The notes beneath the pieces are model-generated. The model made no database searches, was not told where the DNA came from, and saw nothing but the letters and a program-made list of their open reading frames with translations. This document shows, piece after piece, positions 12,700 through 25,769 of a stretch of DNA of 64,000 bases. This stretch comes from Plotosus lineatus (taxonomy: Eukaryota; Chordata; Actinopteri; Siluriformes; Plotosidae): positions 8,174,466 through 8,238,465 of the forward strand of contig CM045746.1 in NCBI GenBank assembly GCA_024760905.1, read 5' to 3'. The position numbers and the translations under genes were made by a program. Positions within the stretch are counted from its first letter, which is position 1. The number at the start of each line of letters is the position of its first letter.

Positions 12700-13079
12700 A
12701 CTTGCACGAATTGTATTTTTAGCAAAACCAACTGATTGATTTTCACATACATTAGTCATACTTCACAAGGTCCTTAGTCATTACTGAAATCTTTTTTTTT
12801 GTTTGTTTCTGAGAATTATGTTCAAAACAAATCTTATGTCACTTGAGCTTTTGACCTTCTGAGATCACTGTGGTTTTTATATAATCAAATAAATATATTT
12901 AGTATATACTATTCAGAGTGCATAATGCTTGAAAACACCGGGCACAGTGCCACAGCCACTTTAAAACTAGTGGTGTTAGGACTCGACACCTGCTCTGAGC
13001 AGACGCTTGTGCTCGGAGCAGCGTCCACCTGACTGGAATCAGTCATAGTTAAAATACATAGAAGTCAAACAAATCTAGC

Positions 13080-13270
13080 TTTACTTTGAAAGGTAAAGCA
13101 ACACCATTACACAGATCAGCACTTGGAGTTCACCTGCACCGTTATGATATAAAAGGTAAATCTTTTGGGCTTTTTAAACCGAGACTCATGCTCTGTAGAG
13201 CTGCAGCTTATTCCAGTTTCTGCAGCAATAGGAAGCTCAACTCATCGTGGATGGGAGTCCAGTTAAGAAT
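13080..13270 (-). repeat. SINE fragment related to 54668-54967
   Basis: Shares ATAAAAGGTAAA, CCAGTTTCTGCAG and AACTCATCGTGGATGG with the SINE at 54668-54967. The tRNA-like head is missing. Confidence 0.5.
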
Positions 13271-13361
13271 TCTCTTCGTTAGGGTTTACTGTTTATTGAG
13301 CAACATTTCAACTATACCAACTTTTGCTCATATTTATAAATGGTTGAAATAGATCTGAAGC

Positions 13362-13440
13362 AACATCAAAATGTATGTGGACACCTGACCATCAAAACCA
13401 TAGACTATCATATTCCCCCCAAAAAAGGATTTCCTTTAAA
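13362..13440. mobile_element. Tc1-type terminal fragment
   Basis: TGTGGACACCTGACCATCA is typical of the terminal repeat of a fish Tc1 group. No second end or transposase is seen. Confidence 0.4.
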
Positions 13441-14880
13441 CTGTTGGCTGTTCAAAAATTTGAGTTAAATAAGATGAAGGAGCTTAGAGAGAGTCACATG
13501 TAAGAAAGGCATCAGTCAGTCATGTCTTAGGAACAGTTCAGCGGGTGTGTGCGAGTGTGGGTTCAGGGTTTGAGGTGGGGAATATAAAGTGTCAAACCAC
13601 AAAGAAAGTGCATTAAAGACTTTTATTTTAACAAACAAATGTGACAATATCAAATATACATCCATATTATTATATTATATTATTTGGGGTTCCCCACACA
13701 GTGGTTGTCCACAAGCCAGAGTCTGTTCCTCCCACACTGATATCATGTCTCCACAATCAACTTAAAATAAAGCCTTGTGGTGTGTCACATGACCTACACA
13801 CTGTGATGTAACAAAGAGGTCTGTTACGTCCCTGGGACAAGCTACCCACAGATCTTTTCAACAGTGTTTCTTCACCGTAAATAATTTATATTTTGTTATC
13901 TTTTATTTAACAGCATGGAGGAAATGCTTTTATTACAGGAAACAGTTAAAACTTATAACTGAACTCTTCTCATTTTACCTCCTATTGCTATTTCAGGCAC
14001 AAAGAAAGCGAGCATGATATAAACTGGCACCAAAGCCATTCTAACCTTCTAGAACAAGTGCAACGTGAAGCTGGTTCCATCTAAATTAAGGCTTTGTTTT
14101 CCTGCCCGGATCTAAATATTTAAAATGGCTGACATGGATTGTCATGTGCAAGTACTCTGAAGATGGGGGGGGGGTTTGGATATATTAAAAAATATCATTT
14201 GAATTGTGCATTCAAATCCATTGTTTATAAAATAAATATTTTGGTCAACCGAGGTTAGTTGTTTACATACCGTCACTATCGACATTACATTTCCATGGCG
14301 AGGGAGGAGTGTAAACTTCCAATTGCGATAAACACTCTTACTATAGTAAACAAAGAGTTCACTTTAACAACATACACAATAAATCTAGCGCTGTCTTTCA
14401 GCCGATTAACGAACATCCATTTTAAAAACAACCTGATCACCTACTCACGACGGTCCTACTTACAACAACACAAAGCGGATTATCAGAAACTCGGCTGGCG
14501 GAGATCTGAGGCACTGCACTGCAGAAAGCGTATGAGCGGTGTTCCGAGGTGTGGATCAGAACCAGGCCGGTCGTGCAGCCATGCTTCTGGTGGGATTCGC
14601 GGTTTCGGGTGTGGTTCTGTGAGGACTGGTTGAACTGAATTTTCTGGAAGTTTTTCCTGTGGACAGTAAAACATTTTAAGTGGTGCATCCTAATTGCTTA
14701 CTTACATTAGAACACGACAAAAATAAATATTCTTTAACAAAAATTTGTTCACAGAATTTGGCCACTCACAGACTTAACAAATAAACATAAACCAAGGACT
14801 TTAGATTTTCTTGATCTGCTTTTGTGTTATAGGCATGAAAATAAACGCAAGTGTGAATGTGACGGTGTAAACGTTGTGTA
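13441..14880. other. Intergenic stretch, nothing recognised
   Basis: AT-rich, with a G-run at 14165-14173. The open frame at 14259-14633 has no recognisable domain. Confidence 0.35.
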
Positions 14881-14899
14881 TGGTTAGGTTCAATTGGTG

Positions 14900-15540
14900 T
14901 GCTGTGGATGGTGACACATGACTCAGCTGTTTTGGGTCTGGAGTTTTCCATTGAGAGACCTGGTTGCACGTGTACCCTGGTGGCGAATCGGGTGGTGTGG
15001 AATTTTCTGGAATAGAATATTCCCGAACTTTGGGGAGTCTACACAGGACCTGTTTCCGACTGGCTCCAGTCTCTTCAGCTGACACAGATCATCTAAGGAT
15101 TCTCTTCGGCGCACGGATGATCTATGGAAACTCATCGCGGCGGATCATCTTATCCAAGGTGGATCATGGAACACGCGTCACCCAAGTTTCGTCGTTCGGG
15201 ACTTCATCGCCAAAGCCCATCATCCATGTTCACCCACAGCCCACGTGAGGATGCTCATCATTTGTTTCTTTCACATGCGGGATTCCAAGCCTTTCCCCGC
15301 CTGCGCACGTGCCGTCTCTAAATTTACCCTGCTGCAGGTGCTTGGTGACTATGGGACCCTTTGTTTAATTTGTATTTTGTTTAGCTTTAAGCTGTATTAT
15401 TTTGTTCATATTATTAAATTGTATATAGTTTATGTCGTGGTCTGTCGTGCTTTGCTGGTTTCACGGGGCAATTTCCAGCTTATAAATTCCATAATTAACA
15501 AAATTGGGGACTCGTCCGGGATTGGATTCATTTGCCATAC
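14900..15540 (+). mobile_element. LTR end and primer-binding site of a third ERV
   Basis: At about 15505-15522 the sequence TGGGGACTCGTCCGGGAT matches the tRNA-Pro primer site at 17 of 18 bases. It directly follows ATTAACAAAAT, where ...AACA would be the LTR 3' end. The preceding several hundred bases look like U3-R-U5 but have no second copy here, so the left border is a guess. No gag or pol follows within 300 bp; cfap97 exon 4 comes next. Confidence 0.6.
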
Positions 15541-15865
15541 GAAACATTTGAATGTCTAAAAAATGATTCAAGGAAAAAAACTAAAGGGTTGATAAGGTTT
15601 CAAGCATCTTGTATATACAGTACAATACTAAAAGGATGGAAATTCTGATAATTTCTTGTGTGTGTAAGGGAGGAGGGAAAGGGGTGTGAGCTCTTTCTGA
15701 GGACTGTGACAATGTAAATATTAAAATAAATGAGTGTGTTGCTATTGCAGAGGACCATAAGTCCCTGTAAATATTGAAATACATGACAATGTGTTTTTGC
15801 TAATGCATTACAAGAACCAAATACTTCATCCCCATAAGTCTTGAAGTGCCGAGTCGTGTGTGTAC

Positions 15866-17562
<1,697 letters not shown>

Positions 17563-17599
17563 CAGCTTCTTTTTCTAGAACAGCCTTGCGAAGTCTAAC

Positions 17600-18060
17600 C
17601 ACACAAAAGAAGGAAGATCCTTTTTTAATAACAAGAATAAACACTTTTTACAACACAAAAGCATGCCGGAGGGATAAGATGCATGCTGAGAATTATCACA
17701 AACACACTTTCATGCTTTTTAGGATTCTAGAATATAAATATACTTTTTAATCATCCTGACACAGAAGCTCCACCCCTTCCTCAGATTCACCTGCACTGCT
17801 TTGCCTTTATTTGCATACCGGAGCATGAGAAGCATGCACATGAGAAGCAGTGCATGAGCGTAGATACGGTGTGCATCAGAACGTTCCCAAGGTTAGACTC
17901 TCCCGAGAAAGTGCCGCCCCACGCTCTTCTTGCTTTCTCTACTTTTTGTTCCCTGCAAATGAACAGATGTCGCTTGTTAAGAAAGAACCGCTGTATCTTT
18001 TACCCTTTTGGATTCCCACAACCTTGACTATCCATCTATTTATATCTATAGATCGATAGA
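17600..18060. other. Upstream flank or 5' intron of cfap97
   Basis: No coding signature. A candidate acceptor (TTCTAG at about 17574-17579 on the minus strand) sits just before the start-codon exon, so a separate 5' non-coding exon is likely. Confidence 0.35.
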
Positions 18061-18066
18061 TTGATA

Positions 18067-18430
18067 GAGGGGCAGTGGTGGCCTGGTGGTAAAAGGTGCT
18101 GGATCGCTGATCCTTTGAGTTCGAGTCCCACTCTCCACAAGGTTGTCACTGTCCCCCCACAGTGCAGCTGGGTTATCAAAGGCCGGCCATGTCTCTCACT
18201 GTCTATGGTGAGAGGTTCATGTAAAAGAACCATTGCTGACTTTCGACAAGAGTAGCTGCAAAGCCATCAGCGTGTTTCTGTCCCTTGCTAAAGGGTTGTG
18301 TCAGGAAGGGCATCCGACGTAAAATCCTACGCCAAATCAAACATGCCAATCATTAATATGACTTCCATGAAGATGGAGGCATATGATTTGCTGTGGTGAT
18401 CCCTGAAAGGGACCAGCCAAAAGGAAAAGA
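18067..18430 (+). repeat. tRNA-derived SINE with RTE-derived 3' half (S2)
   Basis: Same tRNA head and central block as S1. From about 18296 it carries GTGTCAGGAAGGGCATCCG and ACGTAAAA, which match the 5' leader of the RTE LINE. It ends GATTTGCTGTGGTGATCCC then TGAAAGGGACCAGCC, which matches the RTE 3' end. A short (TA)n follows. Confidence 0.85.
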
Positions 18431-18489
18431 TATATATATATATATATATGCACACACACCAGTCTAACACTGTGAGCAGAAGGGATGAA

Positions 18490-20720
18490 TAAACAATCCA
18501 CTACATTGCTCATGTGTTTGGCTATTGAAGTCTCTTCCAGATCTGATCATTGCTGAGGCTGGGCAGAGCCAGAGAGAGAAACGGGCAGAGACGGAGATAG
18601 ACAGAGAGAGAGAAAATAAGTTTTCCAACAGTTTTGGGGACTTGTCCACGATCTCGCTGATCAGGTAAGGGCTGCTGAGGTTTTATTCTACTTTTCGTTT
18701 GAAATTGAAGAACAGTCTTCCTGATTGGTGAGATCTGGGAATTCGGTGGAAAGCTTATTGCCAGTCACCTGGATAAAGTTCAGGTGATGCGAGAATTCTA
18801 GTGACAGTCCAGATACACCACGTGTTTGTACAGAAGAGGATTTCTGTATATAATCCCACTCTTTTTTTTCTGTCTTCCACCTCATCCCGGTAATCAAAAA
18901 GACATTTTATTTTTCTGCTGCTCTGCCTATTGCGGGTGATTACCTATTTTGGGCAAATTTTCTACTCAAATATCCAAAACCAGACCCAGAGGAGGCTCCT
19001 GGGGACCAGGTGAATAAATGTGGCTGAACTTTCATACTGTACAGGATAAATATCGTGGTATTAAGACTTCAGAGAGGGAACACAAGTCCATTCCTAGAGC
19101 ATCATTTAAATCCAAAACAAAATCGCCCGTGGCCCCACCACCGCCGTATTGCAGCGCCCCCTCACTGCACATACTAAGCCGCTGCCTCTCCACGTAGCTC
19201 CATCTCTCCCCCCTAACCCTCCAAAGGCTACTCTAGCTTCTGGAATGCAAACGGACATATATAACCAATAGGGGTGTCCACAGAGCCCTAACCCTGCTAT
19301 GGTCCATCAATGGAATACTTGACTCCTTGTTACAAAAGGGAGTGATTGTAGCATGTGTTAGTTCATACAACACACCTGTCCACCCAGTCCCGAAGCCCAA
19401 TGGGACTGAGATTTACTCAGGACTTGCAGAAAATAAATGACATTATCGTTCCTGCAGCACCAGCCGTACCTGATGTGCCCTCTATTATGACTTCCATTCC
19501 ATGCCATTACTCTCATTTCTCCGTCATTAACCTTTGTTCTGCTTTCTTTAATCTTCATGTTGAAGAGCAGACACCACCTTTTTACTTTCCCTCAGTGGCA
19601 GACAGAACACCTGAACATGTCTGCCACAGGGCTTTATTGATTTTCCTGTAGTCTTCGCTGCAGCACTAAGAGATGTGCTGTGTGTTTGACCCTTCCCGCT
19701 GATTCTGTTTTCTTGCAGTATGCGGTTCACCTTCTAGTCTCAGCCATGTCCGAAGACATCTGTGAAAAAGCCTCTCTCTATGTTCCCGAACATCTGGCTA
19801 CAAAGGGTTTCAAGGTATCAAAGGCAGAATTACAGCTTTGCAAAGACAATGTAAAATATCTCGGTTCTGAACTCTCAAGGTAGCGAATGCCTCTCCAAGG
19901 ATCATATCCAGGCCATCCGAGACTAAACGCCCTGCAACTAAGCACAATATGCAATTACTGCAGACAATGGACACCTGACTGTTCCCTGTATAATAAACAC
20001 CTCCTCTCGGCTGTCTCTCACAACGACGATCCTCTACAGCATATACAGTACGCCTGTGAGCACGAGGCCACCGCCTCTGCTGTCTTGACTCAGGAACATG
20101 GCGGGAATGAAACCATGTGCGCTTCTGTGTAAAACACTCCATACTGTAGCCCGAGGTTTATCTGCCTACCCTTAGAACTATAGCTGCCTGTGCGGTGATG
20201 GTTCAAGATGCTGAGAAATTGGTACTAAAACACCCATGATCCTGTCTTCTCCTTATCAGGTGAAACGGGTACTGTAGAACTTACAGACGCAACACATGAC
20301 AGCACAAAAAAAAAAAAATCAGGATATGAAACTATTCTTTGCTTCACCAGTAACCTATATATCAGGCCTACTGATTTTTTCGATACCCTGGGTCACACTT
20401 GAGCTCATCTTATTAATGCCCAGGATGACACACAGACTCTGAGCAAGATGGCACTGCATTGTTAATTCTACTAGCATTCGGCCAGACTCATCCTCTGTGC
20501 TGGATACGAGTGAATGTTTATTGATGGCTCTTGTTCAAAACCATATGACGGTTTGTTTCTGTGTGGCTACTCTGTGTGTGCTCTCCATGATATCACTGCT
20601 GAATCTACCAATAGAACTTTTTCCACAGTGGAGTCATGCTACCAGATTGAGGAAATGTTGCAGTCTCTCCCAGATCTGGTGATTGCCGTGGCTGGGCTAA
20701 AACAGGACACAGACAGACAC

Positions 20721-20751
<31 letters not shown>

Positions 20752-20892
20752 GACAGACAGAGAGCGAAAGAGAGAGAGACAGACAGAGAGAGAAAGAGAG
20801 AGAGACAGACAGAGAGAGAAAGAGAGAGAGACAGACAGAGAGAGAAAGAGAGAGAGACAGACAGAGAGAAAGAGAGAGAGAAAGAGACAGAC

Positions 20893-20923
<31 letters not shown>

Positions 20924-21102
20924 CAGACAGACAGACAGAGAGAAAGAGAGACAGAAAGAGAGAGAAAGAGAGACAGAAAGAGAGAGAGACAGACAGACAG
21001 AGAGAGACAGACAGACAGACAGAGAGAAAGAGAGAGAGACAGACAGACAGAGAGAAAGAGACAGATAGAGAGAGACAGACAGACAGAGAGAGAGAGAGAG
21101 CG

Positions 21103-21138
<36 letters not shown>

Positions 21139-21166
21139 AGGCAATGAATAAGTTTTCCAACAACAT
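18490..21166 (+). mobile_element. Decayed ERV (ERV-2) with internally deleted pol
   Basis: Begins with an LTR part (to about 18632, ending TTTTCCAACA) followed by a degenerate tRNA-Pro-like primer site (TGGGGACTTGTCCACGAT). Pol remnants follow: reverse transcriptase at 19355-19650 (RFTQDLQKINDIIVPAAPA, HFSVINLCSAFFNLHV), 19700-19880 (VFLQYAVHLLVSAMSE, GFKVSKAELQLC, VKYLGSELS), connection at about 20080 (ASAVLTQEHGG) and RNase H at about 20514 (FIDGSCSKPYDGLFLCGY). Stops and frameshifts are frequent. Integrase and env are absent, and pol runs into the 3' LTR copy at about 20660. It is related to ERV-1 but lies in the opposite orientation. Confidence 0.8.
20664..21166 (+). repeat. 3' LTR of ERV-2 swollen by a purine microsatellite
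   Basis: Matches the 5' LTR at its start (CAGTCTCTCCCAGATCTGGT versus AAGTCTCTTCCAGATCTGAT at about 18530) and its end (AATAAGTTTTCCAACA in both). Between these points the 5' copy has about 50 bp of AGAGACAG-like sequence. Here it has about 430 bp of AGAGAGACAGACAG repeats (20710-21135). Confidence 0.8.
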
Positions 21167-21188
21167 TAATTACTGTGTGGATCTAAAG

Positions 21189-21270
21189 AGAGCAGTTAGC
21201 ATGGACTGTAGTTAGCATGGACTGTAGTTAGCATGGACTGTAGTTAGCATGGACTGTAGTTAGCATGAAA
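21189..21270. repeat. 16-bp tandem repeat
   Basis: The unit gttagcatggactgta is repeated about four times with almost no change, then decays. Confidence 0.85.
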
Positions 21271-22040
21271 TCTGGCGAACGTACACACAGATCACCGGGC
21301 CAACGCGGCCTGAGCCGTGTTAACAAAGAGCACTTGAAGTACCTCACAGGAAGCATCTACTAATAATTTCAAGCCACATCTAGTGCACCTATCCAGGAAG
21401 TGCACAGCTATTTGAGATTTCTCCATATTTTAACGGCTCCGGAGTATTGTAGCTAAGGCTAACCATAACAAAACTTACCCCTAGAGCTGAAACTTATACA
21501 AATAAACACACGGCTTCTGCGAGGAAACACAAGAATACACCATTTCCGCTGCGTGAAAGAGACTTGCAACTAAACTAGGCAGCGATAACCTGCACAGTAG
21601 TGGATACTGAGGAAGTTTCCGCAATGACAGCGAATAAGAAACGTCACTTCCGCACGTTGGCGTCGCTGTGTAGTTTAATACGAAAGCGTCCAGCAGAGGG
21701 CGGTAACTGCAAAAATAAATAACTGCCTTGCGTTTACCATTGTGTTATGTCTGTGCTTTTTAAAATGTTGTATATAAACTTTATTGAGGTTGAATGAATA
21801 TTTTGTAACACAAACGCTTTTCAACAATTTTCAAACTAAGCTATTAAATCCATCTTGCAGTGTTTCAGGAAAGTAATCAGAATGGCATTATATGATCCAT
21901 TGCGACACTGAACTGAATTATTTCCTACCAACATGTTCAAAAGTGTTTAATTTCTCTTACAGCACCACTGTTTTCATTTTAAAAATGGATTAATAAATGT
22001 TTCATTAGTTTATAGTTCGATGTAATGGCAATAAACAAAT
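21270..22040. other. Intergenic, possibly promoter-proximal sequence
   Basis: No coding region seen. 21530-21720 is richer in CpG than its surroundings (TTTCCGCAATGACAGCG, CACTTCCGCACGTTGGCG) and could be a promoter for the minus-strand cfap97, with ERV-2 inside its first intron. This is speculative. Confidence 0.25.
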
Positions 22041-22044
22041 TTGG

Positions 22045-22392
22045 GGTGGCACGGTGGCATAATGGTTAGCATGTCCACCTCACAGCAAGAAGGTCCTGGG
22101 TTCGGGTCCCAGCTCGGGTGTTCGTGTGTGGAGTTTGCATGTTTCCCCCATAGTGGTGTGGGTTTCCTCCAGGTACTCCAGTTTCCTCCCACAGTCCAAA
22201 AACATGCACAGCGTTCTGATTGGCTGTTCAAATCACTTCTAGGTGTGAGTGTATGAATGGTTGTGGGAGTGTCGGCTCTGCGATGGCCGGGTGAGCTGTG
22301 AGGGTGTACCTCGCCCAGAGCCCACCGAGAGAGGCGCCTGCCTCCCTACGACCATAAATAGGATTAAGTGGTTCAGAGAATATGAATAAACA
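22045..22392 (+). repeat. Mermaid-type tRNA SINE
   Basis: Head GGTGGCACGGTGGCATAATGG, box B GGGTTCGGGTCCC, then the conserved GTGTGGAGTTTGCATG and GGGTTTCCTCCAGGTACTCC blocks. The tail is AGGATTAAGTGGTTCAGAGA. Confidence 0.85.
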
Positions 22393-22559
22393 AATGAATT
22401 CCTGTTATCATTATATGTTAACAGTTTATATAAGCTATAAACAATAATTCTTTCACCAGCCTCTCATTCTTGAAGTGAGGAAGGTGGAAAAAGCAGCTGT
22501 CATGTTACTGAGCATGTGTAAACTTCCATCAGTTGATTTGCCAAGCTACATAGTCCTAC

Positions 22560-22800
22560 TAAGTTCTTGGAGAGACTGGAGCCTATCTCAGCTGACTTTG
22601 GTCACCAGTCCACCATAGGTTGAACACACACACACACAAAACCATTCACAATTATACATCTAGGTGCGATTTGGAACAGTCAGTTAACCCAATGTGTGCA
22701 TCTTCAGAATGTGGGAAGAAACCAGAGTCCCCAGAGGAAACTGACACAGGCACAGGTAGAACATGCCAACGCCACACCAGATTACTTTAGAACTGGAGTC
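22560..22800 (-). repeat. Degenerate mermaid-type SINE
   Basis: Reverse orientation. AATGTGGGAAGAAACCAGAG and the GAACATGCCAAC blocks are recognisable. The tRNA head is lost. Confidence 0.5.
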
Positions 22801-23254
22801 AAAAACCAGGATTTTGTTTCTGTGAGGTGCTCGAGATATTCATTTGGTGGCCTCGAGCCAGAAATTACTTTTGTTTTGTTTTTTTAATCTGAACTTCATA
22901 ATTTTTGTATGATTCTGTGTCACAACTGTTTCTCACCACGTTTGTCCCGCCTCGCTGTGTCACACAACCTGTTATCACGAACCAATCACCTTTTGGTCTC
23001 CTCACTACACATGCACTTCCTGCGGATAATCATACTACAGCTCACACAGTAATCCTGTACCGTGGACAAAATGTCTCTTTTATAGTAGAAAAAACGAGAA
23101 CTTGGCAGAGACAACAGGCAGATTAACAGTGAATGTACGGAGCAAAGTTTTTATCCGGCTGCTCGAATCCTGTGTGTCTGCTGTGCAGTGAGAGTGAATA
23201 TACATCGGGATGTAAAGAATATCATTTGAAAGGGCATTTTAAGAAACCCCATAA

Positions 23255-23525
23255 TAACATGAGCAGCTGTAGCCTGATGGTTAGAGAAGAAGCCTTGGGA
23301 CTGAAAGGTTGTTGGTTCAATTCCTGAACCAGTAGGGAAAACGTATGGTTGGTGGGGAGTTAGCTGCACTTTTCCTTCATCCACCTTCATGGATGAAGTG
23401 TTCTTGAGCAAGACACCTAACACCCAACTGTTCTCCAGGCACCCCAATGTGTGCGGAAGCCCATGTCTCTGAATGTGTGTGCTCATTCTGCATGGCTTAA
23501 ATGCAGAGGCAATCATTTTCCTCGC
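23255..23525 (+). repeat. tRNA-derived SINE of a further family
   Basis: Head GCAGCTGTAGCCTGATGG and box B-like GGTTCAATTCC, then ACCTTCATGGATGAAGTG and TTCTTGAGCAAGACACC. It ends TTAAATGCAGAGGCAATCA followed by a (TA)n run. Fragments of the same family lie at 34993-35068 (minus head) and 61050-61105 (tail). Confidence 0.75.
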
Positions 23526-23713
23526 AGTATATATATATATATATATATATAGGATTTTCTGAGTAGATCCTTCCGTAGGAGAGTGCTCAATACTTTTTGG
23601 TTTTCTTCTATAATCACCTGAAGAGAGAGGATGGTTTCACCACCCCTCGAAACAGATCTGTAGTGATAAATGGAGTTTCAATAGAAAGTCTTTGTCCTGT
23701 CCCTTTTATTTTT

Positions 23714-23716
<3 letters not shown>

Positions 23717-23761
<45 letters not shown>
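23717..23761. repeat. (TA)n microsatellite
   Basis: About 22 TA units. A shorter TA run is at 23527-23552. Confidence 0.95.
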
Positions 23762-23763
<2 letters not shown>

Positions 23764-24071
23764 ACGAATCTTCCACTGGGTTCTGATGCTGCACCAGAAC
23801 ATTGTGGTGCTCGTCCTTTGGTTCACACATGAGACATCATTAAAACTCATAATTGCACATCTTTCACTCCGCACATGTGCAACATGTTGGTTATGTTGGT
23901 GATTGAATCCGTTCTGTTCATTAAATTTGTAATTAGGATTGATTTTTGAAGAGGTTAATATTATAGTTAAATTATATCCATGTGTTGATAGTCACATCAT
24001 CTTTTTCTTATAATATTCAAAATGGAACCTTTCTGTTGATTATTCACTTCTTTTCTTTTTCCTATTCCTCT

Positions 24072-24415
24072 CATTCATTCATTTTCTGTAACTGCTTAAT
24101 CCTAATTAGGGTCACGGGGAGGCTGGCACCCATCCCAGCTGACTCCGGTCAAGGGCAAAGTACACCATGGACAACTCACCAGGCCATCACAGGGCAGAAG
24201 CACGCTGACGGCTTTGCAGCGATTCTTATCCAAAGCCAGCAATGGCTCTTTTACATGAACCTCCCACCATAGACAGACAGTTAGAGACATGGCCGGCCTT
24301 TGATAACCCAGTTCACTGCCCTGGGGGGACAGTGACAACCTGTTGAGAGTGGGACTTGAACCCCCAACCTTGGGATCAGTGATCCAGCACCTTTACCACC
24401 AGGCCACCACTGCCC
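24072..24415 (-). repeat. tRNA-derived SINE, mermaid-like tail (S3)
   Basis: Reverse copy of the S1 family. The tRNA head at the right reads ACCAGGCCACCACTGCCC on the plus strand and the tail at the left TGCTTAATCCTAATTAGG. Confidence 0.85.
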
Positions 24416-24827
24416 ACTGCATGTCCTCTCAGTATTATTATAATTCAAAGTCTCGCTTTTCTTTCTTGCTATTCACTTAATTCTCTTATAATTATTATTA
24501 ATATTATAAACTACTCTGATTGTACTATTCCCTCGTATGTTGTTATAGTTGTATTTAATACCACATCACCTTCGTGTCGTAGTTGTTGGTACAGTTGGTT
24601 GAAGTGAATGTTGCCTGTTAAAGTTATAAATTCGAAATGTGTATGATGTGGCTCATGTGGGTTGTTTACTCAGCGTGATGTATTTTTCCATTTGAATATA
24701 GAAATGTTTTGGGCCTGTATGTCGTGATATAATGCACAGTTCTAATATTATTATGAGTTTACGAAACATAATATATGCACTTCAGTATTGTTGTACTTTA
24801 CCATATCTGTAGCTTTTAATGGGATTA

Positions 24828-25283
24828 CATGATCCCTCGCTACTTCGCACTTTAGTTCCTGCGGCTTCAGTGCAGCACAGGTTTTTCAAAAAAATTCATC
24901 GAAAAATAAAAATAAGGAAATTAAGGAAAAAATAGGGAAAAAAGTTAAGGGAAATGCCACAAAACAAGGCCAACTTTGCAAAAAAACAAACAAAAAAAAC
25001 CCCCAACAACCCCGAATCCCCCAACAAATCTGACATTTTATGTGAGGTACACATCTGTATGTGGCCGCGCCTGGGTGCACGTTTGTGAGTGTATTTATAT
25101 TTTATTTACATCTTGTGCATTATTGCTGAATGTTTGTTATTATAAGCATTTACAGCATTGAATATGTATTTACTGATATTATATACACATATATAAATGT
25201 ACGTGTGGGGGGGTTGATCCTACTTCGCGGAAATTCAGCATTCGCGGAGGGTCTCGGTCCCCATTAACTGTGAAAAGTGACTG
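24828..25283. mobile_element. Candidate pogo/Tigger-type MITE
   Basis: TA dinucleotides flank CATGATCCCTCGCTACTTCG on the left and GAAAAGTGACTG on the right. A second TTCGCGG-rich block at 25220-25260 resembles the left end inverted. The terminal repeats are diverged. Confidence 0.45.
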
Positions 25284-25489
25284 TACTCAATTTTCAGGCC
25301 ATATTTCTCAGCCCCCTTATTCTGGGCTATTTTATTGACCCCACCCTCATTCCAAATGAAATGAATGAAAAACATGTTGCAAAAACTGTAAACTGATTTG
25401 TCCTAATTATGTTTGACAAGTTACAGCTTACTTTAAGGGGACTCCTTAAATAAATGTGAAACACTAAATAATTGAGGGTTTCTTTCTAC

Positions 25490-25762
25490 TAGTTGGGTCA
25501 CCGGGAGGCCAGAACCCATCCCAATCTACTTTGGGCAGAGTATACTCTGAACAGCGCTCCTGACCCTTGCAGATCAACACAACCATTCATTCTCAAATCC
25601 ACATCGAGGGCTCATGGTTGTCTTTGCACTGTGAATACCAGGAAGCAACTCAGAGAGAACATACAATTCCACACGGAAATGCCCTCACCGAGCCTACGAC
25701 TCCAACCTGGTACCTTCCCGCTGACATGACGTGTTAACCAGTTTGCCACTGTGCCACCCACC
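25490..25762 (-). repeat. Degenerate mermaid-type SINE
   Basis: The right end reads GCCACTGTGCCACCC, an inverted mermaid head, and the left end GGGTCACCGGGAGGCC. Internal blocks are diverged. Confidence 0.55.
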
Positions 25763-25769
25763 AATCATA

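Larger units (their letters stand above)
5740..12800 (-). mobile_element. Tc1/mariner-like element, split by three later insertions
   Basis: The minus strand of 5760-6480 is a frame-broken Tc1-type transposase. It contains GGASIMIWGCF-like coding near 6240-6270, a QQDNDPKH-like block near 6100, and a remnant of the PDLNPIENLW region near 6000. The element continues at 8700-9130, 12258-12333 and 12714 onward after removal of a LINE (6530-8686), an RTE LINE (9143-12244) and a SINE (12348-12699). Each insertion is flanked by a target-site duplication. The outer ends are not certain and the 3' flank may include unrelated DNA. Confidence 0.6.

Noticed and set aside
14259..14633. 124-codon frame as a gene
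   Set aside because: No domain and no splice partners; low complexity in part.
20605..21166. Long Ser/Leu-rich or Arg/Glu-rich open frames on both strands
   Set aside because: Pure translation of the AGAGACAG microsatellite in the ERV-2 LTR; no start context or domain.
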